A stretch of DNA of 64,000 nucleotides from JAASSS01 sp021767745 (GCA_034189165.1 JAXHVN010000011.1:65469-129468); one strand, 5' to 3'. Positions 17,908 through 28,423 are shown, numbered from the stretch's first letter. The notes: generated by a model from the sequence alone, not told the origin. Numbers and translations: made by a program.

Positions 17908-18756
17908 CTAGCCCTGCTCGCGTCGCGCCATGAAGGCCAGGCGCTCGAAGAGCTGGACGTCCTGCTCGTTCTTGAGCAGCGCGCCGTGGAGCGGTGGGAT
18001 CACCTGCTTGGGATCCCGGCTGCGGAACACCTCGGCTGAGATGTCCTCGGCCAGCAGCAGCTTCAGCCAGTCCAGCAACTCGGACGTCGACGGCTTCTTG
18101 CGCAGCCCGGGCACCTCGCGCAGGTCGAAGAACGTCTGCAGGGCCTCGGCCAGCAACGCCTTCTTCAGCTCGGGGAAGTGCACGTCCACGATCTGCGTCA
18201 TCGTCTCCTTGTCCGGGAAACGAATGAAGTGAAAGAAACAGCGCCGCAGGAACGCATCCGGCAGCTCCTTCTCGTTGTTGCTGGTGATGATGATGATCGG
18301 CCGGTGACGCGCCTGCACCATCTGCTGCGTCTCGTAGACGAAGAACTCCATCCGGTCGAGCTCGCGCAGCAGGTCATTAGGGAATTCGATGTCCGCCTTG
18401 TCGATCTCGTCGATCAGGAGCACCGGACGCCGGTCGGACTCGAACGCCTGCCAGAGCGGCCCGCGCTTGATGTAGTTGGCGATGTCGTGCACCCGCTCGT
18501 CGCCGAGCTGCGAGTCGCGCAGGCGGGAGACGGCGTCATACTCATACAGTCCCTGCTGCGCCTTGCTGGTCGACTTGATGTGCCACTGGAACAGCGGCGC
18601 ATCCAGTCCCCGCGCCACCTCCTCGGCCAGCATCGTCTTGCCGGTGCCGGGCTCGCCCTTGATCAGCAGCGGCCGCTCCAGCGTGATGGCGGCGTTGACG
18701 GCCATCATCAGGTCGTCCGTGGCGACGTAGCTGTCGGTGCCTTCGAATCTCGTCAT
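17908..18756 (-). CDS. MoxR-family AAA+ ATPase
   Basis: A 282-residue AAA+ ATPase. Walker A is GEPGTGKT (residues 34-41), Walker B is LLIDEIDKAD, a sensor-1 ITSNNEKELPDAFLRRC segment is present, and the C-terminal lid follows. MoxR proteins remodel or activate target complexes together with VWA partners; the partner gene is immediately downstream. It begins 29 bases after pgk, which suggests continued transcription from the tkt-gap-pgk genes. The target cannot be identified from the window. Confidence 0.92.
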   Translation of the reverse strand: MTRFEGTDSYVATDDLMMAVNAAITLERPLLIKGEPGTGKTMLAEEVARGLDAPLFQWHIKSTSKAQQGLYEYDAVSRLRDSQLGDERVHDIANYIKRGPLWQAFESDRRPVLLIDEIDKADIEFPNDLLRELDRMEFFVYETQQMVQARHRPIIIITSNNEKELPDAFLRRCFFHFIRFPDKETMTQIVDVHFPELKKALLAEALQTFFDLREVPGLRKKPSTSELLDWLKLLLAEDISAEVFRSRDPKQVIPPLHGALLKNEQDVQLFERLAFMARREQG

Positions 18757-18785
18757 GTTCAGTTTCCGTTGGAGCCGGCGGGGCG

Positions 18786-19961
18786 TCAGGCCGCCCGGGC
18801 CTCTAGCACCGCCACTGCCGGCAGCGTCTTGCCTTCGAGAAATTCCAGGAAGGCCCCGCCGCCGGTGGAAATGTAGGACATCCGCTCGGCGAGACCATAC
18901 TTGTCCAGCGCCGCCAGCGTATCCCCGCCCCCGGCGATGGAGAATGCGCCGCTGCCAGCGACTGCCTCACCGACCGCCCGGGTGCCCTCGCCGAAGGCGT
19001 CGATCTCGAACACGCCGACCGGGCCATTCCAGACGATGGTGCCCGCCCGGGCCAGGATCTCGCCGTAGCGCGCCGCCGTGCGTGGCCCGATGTCCAGGAT
19101 CATCTCCTGCTCACCGACCTCTTCGATGCCGATCGTGCGCCGCGGCGCTTCGGCGCTGAGTTCGGTGGCCACCACCACATCCACGGGCAGCGGCAGCTCG
19201 CCCTCGCGGGCGGCGAGCTTGTCCATCAGGGCGCGGGCGGAGGACAGCAGATCCGGCTCGTGCAGCGACCTGCCCACACCATGGCCAGCCGCGGCCAGGA
19301 AGGTGTTGGCGATGCCGCCGCCCGGGATCAGCCGATCGACCCGATCCGCCAGTGCATCGAGCACCTCGAGCTTGGTCGACACCTTGGAACCGCCGACGAT
19401 CGCCACCAGCGGCCGTTCGGGGGCGCGCATGGCCTTGCCCAGGGCGTCGAGCTCGCGCGCCAGCAACGGCCCGGCGCAGGCGATGGGCGCGAAGCGGGCG
19501 ACCGCGTGGGTCGAGGCCTGCGCCCGATGCGCGGTGGCGAAGGCGTCCATGACGTAGACGTCGCACAGGGCTGCCATCTTCCGGCCGAGCGCGTCATCGT
19601 CCCGCTTCTCGCCGGACAGGAAGCGCACGTTCTCCAGCAGCACCAGCTCACCCGGCGCCACCGTCACGCCATCGACCCAGTCCTGCACCAGCGGTACCTC
19701 ACGCCCCAGGCGCTGGCCCAGTGCCTCGGCCACCGGCGCCAACGAGTACTGCGGGTCGTATTCGCCTTCCGTCGGCCGGCCGAGGTGGGACATCACCATG
19801 ACCGCCGCACCGGCATCGAGCGCGGCCTGCAGCGTGCCGAGCGCGGCATCGATGCGGGCCTGGCTCGTCACCCGGCCGTTCTCCACGGGCACGTTCAGGT
19901 CCTCGCGAATCAGCACCCGCTGCCCGCGAAGCTCGAGCTCCTCCATCCGCCGGAACGCCAT
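18786..19961 (-). CDS. pgk: phosphoglycerate kinase
   Basis: A 391-residue phosphoglycerate kinase, which interconverts 1,3-bisphosphoglycerate + ADP with 3-phosphoglycerate + ATP in glycolysis, gluconeogenesis or the Calvin cycle. Substrate-binding LIREDLNVPVENG, MSHLGRPTEG, AIVGGSKVSTKLEVL, NGPVGVFEIDAFGEGT and the C-terminal STGGGAFLEFLEGK are all present, and length is normal. Nine bases separate it from gap upstream, and moxR follows. The ATG at 19961 is used; a second ATG five codons on is possible. Confidence 0.97.
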   Translation of the reverse strand: MAFRRMEELELRGQRVLIREDLNVPVENGRVTSQARIDAALGTLQAALDAGAAVMVMSHLGRPTEGEYDPQYSLAPVAEALGQRLGREVPLVQDWVDGVTVAPGELVLLENVRFLSGEKRDDDALGRKMAALCDVYVMDAFATAHRAQASTHAVARFAPIACAGPLLARELDALGKAMRAPERPLVAIVGGSKVSTKLEVLDALADRVDRLIPGGGIANTFLAAAGHGVGRSLHEPDLLSSARALMDKLAAREGELPLPVDVVVATELSAEAPRRTIGIEEVGEQEMILDIGPRTAARYGEILARAGTIVWNGPVGVFEIDAFGEGTRAVGEAVAGSGAFSIAGGGDTLAALDKYGLAERMSYISTGGGAFLEFLEGKTLPAVAVLEARAA

Positions 19962-19970
19962 TGCCGCCCC

Positions 19971-20984
19971 CTAGCCGGCGTGCGCCAGCGCGATCGCCGT
20001 ATCGATCATGCGGTTGGAGAAGCCCCACTCGTTGTCATACCAGGAGCAGACCTTCACCAGCCGGCCGTCGATCACCTTCGTCAGGCTCAGATCGACGATC
20101 GAGGACAGCGGATTGTGATTGAAGTCCACCGAGACCAGCGGCTCGCTGTTGGTGCCGAGCACCCCGGCCAGCTCGCCCTTGGCGGCGGCGGTGAGCACGT
20201 CGTTGACTTCCTCCACGCTGGTATCGCGGGCTGCCGTGAACGTCAGGTCGACCATGGAGACGTTGATGGTCGGCACCCGCATCGCGAAGCCGTCCAGCTT
20301 GCCGTCCAGCTCAGGCAGCACCAACCCCACCGCCGCGGCAGCGCCGGTCTTGGTCGGAATCATCGAATGCACGGCCGAGCGGGCGCGGCGCAGGTCGGAG
20401 TGATAGACGTCGGTGAGCACCTGATCGTTGGTGAACGAGTGGATCGTGTTCATCAGGCCATGGACGACCCCGATCTTCTCGTGCAGCGGCTTGACCAGCG
20501 GTGCGAGGCAGTTGGTGGTGCAGGAGGCATTGGAGACGATGCGCGCCTCGCTCGTCAGCGACTTCTCGTTGACGCCATAGACGATGGTCGCATCCACGTC
20601 CTTGCCGGCCGGCGCCGAGATCAGCACCTTCTTCGCCCCCCCTTCGAGGTGGGCCGAAGCCTTGTCACGCGAGGCGAACAGGCCGGTGCACTCCAGCACC
20701 ACGTCCACCTCCAGCTCGCCCCAGGGCAGCTCGGCGGGATTGCGCTGGCTCAGCACCTTGATGCGATCACCAGCCACCACCAGGTCGCCGTCCTCCACGC
20801 TCACCTCGCGGCCGAAGGGACCGTGGGTGCTGTCGTGCCGGGTGAGGTGGGCATTGGTCTTGGCATCGCCGAGATCATTGATCGCCACGATCTGCGCCTC
20901 GCCCTCGCGTCCCTGCTCATAGAGCGCCCGCAGGATGTTGCGCCCGATGCGGCCGTAGCCGTTGATCGCCAACTTGATTGCCAT
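19971..20984 (-). CDS. gap: type I glyceraldehyde-3-phosphate dehydrogenase
   Basis: A 337-residue phosphorylating GAPDH. The Rossmann motif INGYGRIGRN is at the N-terminus, the catalytic Cys155 lies in SNASCTTNC, and His182 in NTIHSFTNDQ. After the second strand the sequence is INDLGDAKT, lacking the Pro-Phe typical of strictly glycolytic NAD enzymes. AAGGAG lies 7 bases before the ATG. The order tkt-gap-pgk is common in Proteobacteria and serves central carbon flow; in autotrophs the same genes belong to the Calvin cycle, but no RuBisCO or phosphoribulokinase is visible here. Confidence 0.97.
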   Translation of the reverse strand: MAIKLAINGYGRIGRNILRALYEQGREGEAQIVAINDLGDAKTNAHLTRHDSTHGPFGREVSVEDGDLVVAGDRIKVLSQRNPAELPWGELEVDVVLECTGLFASRDKASAHLEGGAKKVLISAPAGKDVDATIVYGVNEKSLTSEARIVSNASCTTNCLAPLVKPLHEKIGVVHGLMNTIHSFTNDQVLTDVYHSDLRRARSAVHSMIPTKTGAAAAVGLVLPELDGKLDGFAMRVPTINVSMVDLTFTAARDTSVEEVNDVLTAAAKGELAGVLGTNSEPLVSVDFNHNPLSSIVDLSLTKVIDGRLVKVCSWYDNEWGFSNRMIDTAIALAHAG

Positions 20985-21057
20985 CTCTGATCTCCTTGAT
21001 AAATGTCCGGCCCGCCGAGCCGGAGCATGCGAAGTGCCAGCGGGCGCCGGTCCGGCT

Positions 21058-23046
21058 CTAGAGCAGGCCGCCGACGATCTCCTGGATATTGTCTGCCGTG
21101 AAGCCGAAGTGTTCCATCAACACATCACCGGGGCCGGACTCGCCGAAGCCGGTCATGGCGACCACGCGGCCACCCGGGCCGACCCAGCGATACCAGCCAT
21201 CGCCGATCCCGGCCTCCACCGCCACACGGCGGCTGACCTGTGGCGGCAGGATGCGGTCCTGGTATTCCTGGGACTGCTGCGCGAACAGCCGCTCGTTGGG
21301 CATCGAGACGACCCGGATGGCGTGCCCGGCCGCGTTCAGTGCCTGCGCCGCCGCCAGCGAGGGCGCAACCTCCGAGCCAGTGGCGAGAATGATCGCCTCC
21401 GGCTCCTCGCCGCCCGACTCCACCACGTAGGCGCCACGGGCGATGTCATCCCGCTGCGCCGGCCCCTGGCCGAGCGGCGGGCAGTTCTGCCGGCTGAGCG
21501 CCAGACAGGAGGGCCCGGACGCCGCCAGCGCCGCCTGCCAGGCGACCGCCGTCTCCAGGGCATCGGCCGGCCGCCAGACCGCCAGACCGGGGATCAGGCG
21601 CAGGCTAGCCAGATGCTCGACCGGCTGATGCGTGGGGCCATCCTCGCCGAGACCGATCGAGTCGTGCGTCAGCACGTAGACCACGCGCTGGCGCATCAGC
21701 GCACTCATGCGGATCGCATTGCGCGCGTAGTCGGAAAAAACCAGGAACGTGGCCACGTAGGGCAGCAGGCCGCCGTGCAGCGCGAGGCCGTTGGCGATGG
21801 CGGCCATGCCGAACTCACGTACGCCATAGTAGACGTAGTTGCCGCCAGCATCGTCGGCACTGACGGGCTTCGAGCCTGACCACCAGGTGAGATTGGAACC
21901 GGTAAGGTCCGCCGAGCCACCCAGCAGCTCCGGCGCGTGCGGCGCATAGGCCTCCAGCGTCTGCTGCGACGCCTTGCGGGTCGCCACCGTCTTCGGCGAG
22001 GCCATCAGCGCCGCCTGGTAATCCTCGATCGCCGGCGCGAGGTCGGCCGCCGGTTCACCTGCCAGCCGGCGACGCAGCTCCGCCGCCAGCTCCGGGAACG
22101 CCGCCGCGTAGGCATCGAACCGCGTCTGCCATTCGGCATGATGCCGGGCGCCCCTCGCCCGCGCATCCCAGGCGGCGCGAATATCCGTGGGAATCTCGAA
22201 CGGCGGCTCTGACCAGCCCAGCGCCTCGCGCGTCGCCTGCACCTCATCAGCCCCGAGCGGCGCGCCATGCACCACTTCCCGGCCCTGCTTGCCCGGCGAG
22301 CCCTGACCGATCACCGTGCGGCAACAGATGAAGCTCGGGCGCCGGGTTTCGGCCCGGGCGACGGCCAGCGCGTCGAGCACGGCGGCGCGATCATGCCCAT
22401 CCACGCCGCGGATCACATGCCAGCCGTAGGCCTCGAAGCGGCTGGCGGTGTCGTCGGTAAACCAGCCGGCGACCTCGCCATCGATGGAGATGCCGTTATC
22501 GTCCCAGCAGACGATCAGCTTGCCGAGGCCCAGGGTGCCCGCCAGGGAGCACACCTCATGGGAGATCCCCTCCATCAGGCAGCCATCGCCGGCAAAGACA
22601 TAGGTGTGGTGATCGATGACCTCATGGCCTGGGCGGTTGAACTGCGCGGCCAGCACCTTCTCGGCCAGCGCCATGCCTACCGCATTGCCCAGGCCCTGCC
22701 CCAAGGGGCCGGTGGTGGTTTCCACCCCGGGCGTGACGCCATGTTCGGGATGACCGGCCGTCCGGCTGCCCAGCTGCCGGAAGGCCTTGATGTCGTCGAT
22801 CGAGAGGTCATAGCCGGTCAGATGCAGCAGCGCGTAGAGCAGCATCGAGCCGTGTCCGTTCGACAGCACGAAGCGATCGCGATCCGGCCAGTGCGGGTCG
22901 GCGGGGTCATGCTTCAGCACCTCACGCCATAGCGCCTCGGCCATATCGGCCATGCCCATCGGCGCCCCGGGGTGTCCGGAATTGGCCTGCTGGACGGCGT
23001 CCACCGCGAGCATCCGGACGGCGTTGGCGAGTCGGGCCGAAGACAT
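21058..23046 (-). CDS. tkt: transketolase
   Basis: A 662-residue thiamine-diphosphate enzyme of the pentose-phosphate (or Calvin) pathway that moves two-carbon units between sugar phosphates. Motifs include ANSGHPGAPMGMAD near residue 20, the ThDP-binding GDGCLMEGISHE, DDNGISIDGEV, and THDSIGLGEDGPTHQPVEH in the pyrimidine domain. The ATG at 23046 is preferred to a TTG two codons earlier because AGGAG lies 9 bases upstream and the conserved N-terminus starts there. It is the first gene of the minus-strand unit tkt-gap-pgk-moxR-VWA-hydrolase and is divergent from metK. Confidence 0.97.
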   Translation of the reverse strand: MSSARLANAVRMLAVDAVQQANSGHPGAPMGMADMAEALWREVLKHDPADPHWPDRDRFVLSNGHGSMLLYALLHLTGYDLSIDDIKAFRQLGSRTAGHPEHGVTPGVETTTGPLGQGLGNAVGMALAEKVLAAQFNRPGHEVIDHHTYVFAGDGCLMEGISHEVCSLAGTLGLGKLIVCWDDNGISIDGEVAGWFTDDTASRFEAYGWHVIRGVDGHDRAAVLDALAVARAETRRPSFICCRTVIGQGSPGKQGREVVHGAPLGADEVQATREALGWSEPPFEIPTDIRAAWDARARGARHHAEWQTRFDAYAAAFPELAAELRRRLAGEPAADLAPAIEDYQAALMASPKTVATRKASQQTLEAYAPHAPELLGGSADLTGSNLTWWSGSKPVSADDAGGNYVYYGVREFGMAAIANGLALHGGLLPYVATFLVFSDYARNAIRMSALMRQRVVYVLTHDSIGLGEDGPTHQPVEHLASLRLIPGLAVWRPADALETAVAWQAALAASGPSCLALSRQNCPPLGQGPAQRDDIARGAYVVESGGEEPEAIILATGSEVAPSLAAAQALNAAGHAIRVVSMPNERLFAQQSQEYQDRILPPQVSRRVAVEAGIGDGWYRWVGPGGRVVAMTGFGESGPGDVLMEHFGFTADNIQEIVGGLL

Positions 23047-23249
23047 GGGCAAGTTCTCCTGGACAGCGCGTGGCGGCAGACGGGCAAGTCAATGGGTCAT
23101 TGTCTCCCAGCCGGGAAACACGCAGCAACTCGGCGGCAGCGTAGCGAACGGTTTCGGTCCTCTTGCCTGCGGCGGTATGATCGGCACCATCGATGCCGGC
23201 ATGCATGTCCGCCGGCGTCCTCGGAGCCGACCTACACCACGGAAGCCGC

Positions 23250-24404
23250 ATGCCCCAGGGACATCTTTTTACCTCCGAGTCGGTCTCGCCCGGCCATCCG
23301 GACAAGATCGCCGACCAGATCTCCGACGCGATCCTCGATGCCATCCTGGCGCAGGATCCCCGGGCCCGGGTGGCATGCGAGACGCTGGTCAAGACCGGCA
23401 TGGTGATCCTCGCCGGCGAGATCAGCACCGACGCGGTGATCGACTACGAGGGCCTGGTGCGCCAGACCATCTCGGAGATCGGTTATCGCGGCGCCGATCT
23501 CGGCTTCGACTGGCAGACCTGCGGCGTGATCAACGCCGTCGGCAAGCAGTCGGTGGATATCGCCCAGGGCGTGGACCGCGAGCACGAGGATGCCCAGGGC
23601 GCGGGCGACCAGGGGCTGATGTTCGGTTACGCCAGCAACGAGACCGACGTGCTCATGCCGGCGCCGATCACCTATGCACACCGACTGGTGCGCCGCCAGA
23701 CCGAATTGTTCCGCAACGGCACGCTGCCCTGGCTGCGGCCCGACGCCAAGAGTCAGGTGACGCTGCGCTACGAGGACGGCAAGCCGGTGGCGGTCGATAC
23801 CATCGTGCTTTCCACCCAGCACGCGCCGGAGGTCGGCCAGGCCGACCTGCACGAGGCGGTGATGGAGAGCATCATCAAGCACGTGTTGCCTGCGGCGTGG
23901 CTGCAGGGCGATACCAAGTACCTGATCAACCCGACCGGCCGCTTCGTGATCGGCGGCCCTGTGGGCGATTGCGGGCTGACGGGGCGCAAGATCATCGTCG
24001 ACACCTACGGCGGCATGGCGCGTCACGGCGGCGGCGCCTTCAGCGGCAAGGACCCCTCCAAGGTCGACCGCTCTGCCGCCTACGCCGCGCGCTACGTGGC
24101 CAAGAACATCGTCGCGGCCGGCCTCGCCGATCGCTGCGAGGTCCAGATCTCCTACGCGATCGGTGTGGCCGAGCCTACCTCGATCAGCGTGGAAACCTTT
24201 GGCACCGGCCGCGTGTCGGAGGCACGGCTGGTACAGCTGATCCGGGCGCATTTCGACCTGCGCCCACGCGGCCTGATCCGCATGCTCGACCTGCTGCGCC
24301 CGATCTACCAGCTCACCGCCAGCTATGGGCACTTCGGTCGCAACGAGGCCGACTTCACCTGGGAGCGCACCGATCGCGCTGCCGCCCTGCGCGACGACGG
24401 CTGA
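23250..24404 (+). CDS. metK: methionine adenosyltransferase (S-adenosylmethionine synthetase)
   Basis: A 384-residue enzyme that makes S-adenosylmethionine from methionine and ATP. Signature motifs are FTSESVSPGHPDKIADQISDA at the start, the hexapeptide GAGDQGLMFGYA, and the P-loop-like GGGAFSGKDPSKVDRSAAY. The ATG at 23250 begins the conserved N-terminus; earlier in-frame starts are rejected. Length equals that of E. coli MetK. ahcY and metF follow in the same direction, forming an activated-methyl-cycle operon. The roughly 200 bases upstream, shared with divergent tkt, should hold both promoters; I saw no riboswitch there. Confidence 0.97.
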   Translation: MPQGHLFTSESVSPGHPDKIADQISDAILDAILAQDPRARVACETLVKTGMVILAGEISTDAVIDYEGLVRQTISEIGYRGADLGFDWQTCGVINAVGKQSVDIAQGVDREHEDAQGAGDQGLMFGYASNETDVLMPAPITYAHRLVRRQTELFRNGTLPWLRPDAKSQVTLRYEDGKPVAVDTIVLSTQHAPEVGQADLHEAVMESIIKHVLPAAWLQGDTKYLINPTGRFVIGGPVGDCGLTGRKIIVDTYGGMARHGGGAFSGKDPSKVDRSAAYAARYVAKNIVAAGLADRCEVQISYAIGVAEPTSISVETFGTGRVSEARLVQLIRAHFDLRPRGLIRMLDLLRPIYQLTASYGHFGRNEADFTWERTDRAAALRDDG

Positions 24405-24447
24405 AGCCGGCGCACCCGAACGCACGCATACCCTGCAGGAGTCCACC

Positions 24448-25773
<1,326 letters not shown>

Positions 25774-25781
25774 GCGGGGCG

Positions 25782-26612
25782 ATGCCGCAGGTCAGCTTCG
25801 AATTCTTCCCGCCGAAATCCCCGGCGGGGCTGGAAAAGCTGCTGCAGACCGCCCGAGAGCTCGCGACGCTGGCGCCGGAATACCTGTCGGTGACCTACGG
25901 CGCCGGCGGCTCGACGCGTGAGCGCACGCTCGCGGCGGTCGAAGCGCTGCATCGCGCCGACCTGGCCGAGGTTGCGCCGCATCTGTCCGGGATCGGCGCC
26001 GACCGCCATGGCCTCGGCGAATTGCTGCACCATTACGAGGTGCTCGGCATCCGGCGGGTCGTCGCGCTCCGCGGCGATCTGCCCTCGGGCATGGTGCAGC
26101 ATGGGCCTTTCCCGTATGCCGAGGATCTGGTCCGCTTCATCCGTGAACAGACCGGCGGGCGCTTCCATGTGGAGGTGGCCGCATATCCGGAGATGCATCC
26201 GCAAAGCCCCTCGCCCAGCGCCGACCTGCAACGCTTCGTGGACAAGGTTCGCGCCGGCGCGGATGGCGCCATCACACAGTACTTCTACAACGCCGATGCC
26301 TACTTCCGCTTCTGTGAGGAGGCGCAGGGCGCCGGCATCGACGTCCCGATCGTCCCCGGCATCATGCCGATCACCAATTACACCCAGCTGGCCCGCTTCT
26401 CCGACGCCTGCGGCGCGGAGATCCCCCGTTGGATCCGCCGCCGGCTGGAGGACTTCGGTGACGACATGACCAGCCTGCGCCGCTTCGGCCAGGATGTGGT
26501 GAGCGAGCTGAGTGCGCGCCTATTGGCCGGCGGCGCGCCGGGGCTGCACTTCTACACGCTGAACCAGGCGGCACCCACGCGCGAGATCTGGCAGGCGGTC
26601 GCCAGCGGCTGA
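25782..26612 (+). CDS. metF: methylenetetrahydrofolate reductase
   Basis: A 276-residue flavoprotein reducing 5,10-methylene-THF to 5-methyl-THF, the methyl donor for homocysteine remethylation. FEFFPPKSPAG near the N-terminus carries the catalytic Glu, TYGAGGSTRERT and ALRGDLP are family motifs, and ITQYFYNAD and PGIMPI follow. The ATG at 25782 is 8 bases after the ahcY stop. The protein lacks the extra C-terminal domain of eukaryotic forms, as expected for bacteria. With metK and ahcY it completes a methyl-cycle operon; a methionine synthase is not in the window. Confidence 0.97.
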   Translation: MPQVSFEFFPPKSPAGLEKLLQTARELATLAPEYLSVTYGAGGSTRERTLAAVEALHRADLAEVAPHLSGIGADRHGLGELLHHYEVLGIRRVVALRGDLPSGMVQHGPFPYAEDLVRFIREQTGGRFHVEVAAYPEMHPQSPSPSADLQRFVDKVRAGADGAITQYFYNADAYFRFCEEAQGAGIDVPIVPGIMPITNYTQLARFSDACGAEIPRWIRRRLEDFGDDMTSLRRFGQDVVSELSARLLAGGAPGLHFYTLNQAAPTREIWQAVASG

Positions 26613-26671
26613 GGCCGCCCCCTTCAGCCCGCCACGTCGGCTGCCGATCTCTCCGGCACCAAGGTGGATGG

Positions 26672-27571
26672 ATGAGGTTGACCATGATCGCGCTCCTTTG
26701 CGGCATTGGTGGAGCCCTGCTCGGACTGGCGGGCGGCTGGCTGCTGGGCCGGCAGGCGAAGCGGCCCATCGAGGCCACCGCGGCGCCGACGCCCGCGCCA
26801 TCCCCGGCGAAGCTCGATCACGGAGCGGACCTCGCTGTCCGCCGGGCAGCGCTGGCTGCCGCTGCGCAAGGGCAGGCGTCTGCCGCCAGCCACCTGCTGC
26901 GGCAGGCGATCACTGCCCGGAGTGCCAGTCGCGACAGCTGGCTCATGCTGCTGGACATCCAGCACCGGGCGGGGCAGCGCGAACAGTTCGACCGCCTGGC
27001 ACAGGAGTTCACGTCCACCTTCGCCGAGACGCTGCCGGACTTCACCGCCTGGACCCGCACCTTCGAGCCGGCCCGGGAGCTGGCGCAGGCGGTGCCGGAA
27101 ATCTTCAGCGGCCGGACCGAGGGGGATTATCCGCGCGAGGCACTGGACGGCCTGATGCGGGAGGTCGGCCGGATTGGGCGGCCGGCCTTCACGGTGCCGC
27201 AGGTCCTGGCGCTGCAGCGGCTGCTGGAGCAGCGCGCGCAGGCGCGCCCGCCGCACGAGGCCGGGGCTGGGGTTGCGCAGGTGGCGGATCGCCCGCCCTC
27301 GCCGACCGCACAGACTGCACAGGCCGCGCCGGATGATCCGCATGCGAGCACGCTGGAGCGGCACTACGCACGGCTGGTGAACCGGCTGACAGATGAATGG
27401 CCGCATGCCGGACGCGCCAGCCGCTTCCTGGAGTCGCTGATCATCGATGAACAGGGGGGCAGGCAGGGTTTCCGCCCTGCCGCGATGGAGGAAATCCTGT
27501 TCCTGCAGGAGCTGCTGGCAGTGCGCGACCCGCTGGACAAGGACGCCTGGGATGCGATGCTGGGGCGATGA
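26672..27571 (+). CDS. membrane-anchored hypothetical protein
   Basis: A 299-residue protein that I do not recognise. An N-terminal hydrophobic helix (about residues 4-25, IALLCGIGGALLGLAGGWLLG) should anchor it in the inner membrane, followed by an Ala/Pro-rich linker and a helical region (about residues 50-190) that may be TPR-like. A second proline/alanine-rich linker (near 200-225) leads to a C-terminal helical domain. This layout loosely recalls FimV- or c-type-cytochrome-biogenesis-like TPR proteins, but no motif proves this. Its stop overlaps the start of the CpdA-like phosphodiesterase, so the two are coupled. Confidence 0.7.
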   Translation: MRLTMIALLCGIGGALLGLAGGWLLGRQAKRPIEATAAPTPAPSPAKLDHGADLAVRRAALAAAAQGQASAASHLLRQAITARSASRDSWLMLLDIQHRAGQREQFDRLAQEFTSTFAETLPDFTAWTRTFEPARELAQAVPEIFSGRTEGDYPREALDGLMREVGRIGRPAFTVPQVLALQRLLEQRAQARPPHEAGAGVAQVADRPPSPTAQTAQAAPDDPHASTLERHYARLVNRLTDEWPHAGRASRFLESLIIDEQGGRQGFRPAAMEEILFLQELLAVRDPLDKDAWDAMLGR

Positions 27572-28320
27572 GCCCAGCCCGGCTGATCCAGATCACCGAC
27601 ACACACCTCGGCGGCCCGGATGCGACGCAGGCGGCGCGCTGGGCGCAACAACTGCGTGATGTGCACACCGCCGCCGCCCCGCGTCCCGGAGATCTGCTGC
27701 TGGCGACGGGCGACATCGCCGAGGACGGGTCGGCGGCAGCGTACCGGCAGTTCCGCGCCCTGACCGATCCACCCTGCCCGGTGGTCGTGCTGCCCGGTAA
27801 CCACGATGACCCCGCCGTACTGGCATCGACGCTCGGCGCCTGGCCGGCGGCCCGGCTCGGCGATGACCACCACTTCGGCGGCTGGCGGCTGCTGAGCCTG
27901 AACAGCCACCTGCCCGGACGGATCGAAGGCCGCCTCGGCGCCGAGCGGCTGGCACGACTGCAGACAATGCTGGCGGCAGAGCCCGCGACGCCCACAGCGC
28001 TCGCCGTGCACCATCCCCCGCTGCCCCTCGGCGCCGACTGGATCGATCAGACCCGGCTCGAAGACGGCCCGGTGCTCCTGCAGCTGCTGCAACGCCATCC
28101 ACAGGTCCGGCTGGTGCTCTGCGGGCACGTGCACCAGGCCCGGCGCCAGCGGCTGGCGGATCTGACTGTGCTGACCACGCCAGCGACGTCACGTCAGTTC
28201 GCGGTGGCCAGCGACACCTTCGCCCTGGACCCGCAACAGGGGCCGGGCTGGCGGGAAGTGCACCTGTACCCGGACGGGCACTGGCAAAGCGTGGTGCACC
28301 GGCTGCCGGCGGCGGCCTAG
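27568..28320 (+). CDS. cpdA: metallophosphoesterase, CpdA-like 3',5'-cyclic nucleotide phosphodiesterase
   Basis: A 250-residue class III phosphodiesterase. The metal-ligand motifs are complete: DTHLGG near the N-terminus, GDIAEDG, GNHDD, a distal VHHPP and GHVHQ. Overall layout matches CpdA, which degrades cAMP in E. coli and Pseudomonas, although related phosphatases share these motifs. Translation is coupled to the membrane-anchored gene upstream by an ATGA overlap. No cAMP receptor is encoded where the Pseudomonas gene order would place one (beside trpC). Confidence 0.82.
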   Translation: MSPARLIQITDTHLGGPDATQAARWAQQLRDVHTAAAPRPGDLLLATGDIAEDGSAAAYRQFRALTDPPCPVVVLPGNHDDPAVLASTLGAWPAARLGDDHHFGGWRLLSLNSHLPGRIEGRLGAERLARLQTMLAAEPATPTALAVHHPPLPLGADWIDQTRLEDGPVLLQLLQRHPQVRLVLCGHVHQARRQRLADLTVLTTPATSRQFAVASDTFALDPQQGPGWREVHLYPDGHWQSVVHRLPAAA

Positions 28321-28380
28321 CCCGCCATACCGGTCGTTCAACTGGGCGCCGCCTGTGCGCCGTGCTATGTTCGATGGGTC

Positions 28381-28423
28381 AGCCTGCGGCCGGAGACCGA
28401 ACGGCGCCACAGCCTGTGGCCGG
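28381..28423 (+). repeat. direct repeat upstream of the aldehyde dehydrogenase gene
   Basis: AGCCTGYGGCCGG occurs at 28381-28393 and 28411-28423, one base different and exactly 30 bases apart, within the 150-base gap before the aldehyde dehydrogenase. Three helical turns of spacing would suit a pair of regulator sites, but a chance repeat in GC-rich DNA is also possible. Confidence 0.35.

Noticed and set aside
16705..18756. Aerobic CO dehydrogenase accessory cluster (coxD/coxE)
   Set aside because: The MoxR and VWA proteins resemble CoxD/CoxE-type pairs, but no coxL/M/S or molybdenum-cofactor genes are nearby.
23047..23249. SAH or SAM riboswitch before metK-ahcY-metF
   Set aside because: The conserved SAH core (GAGGAGCGCUGC-like) and SAM motifs were looked for in this gap and in the metK-ahcY gap, and were not found; only short GC-rich inverted repeats are present.
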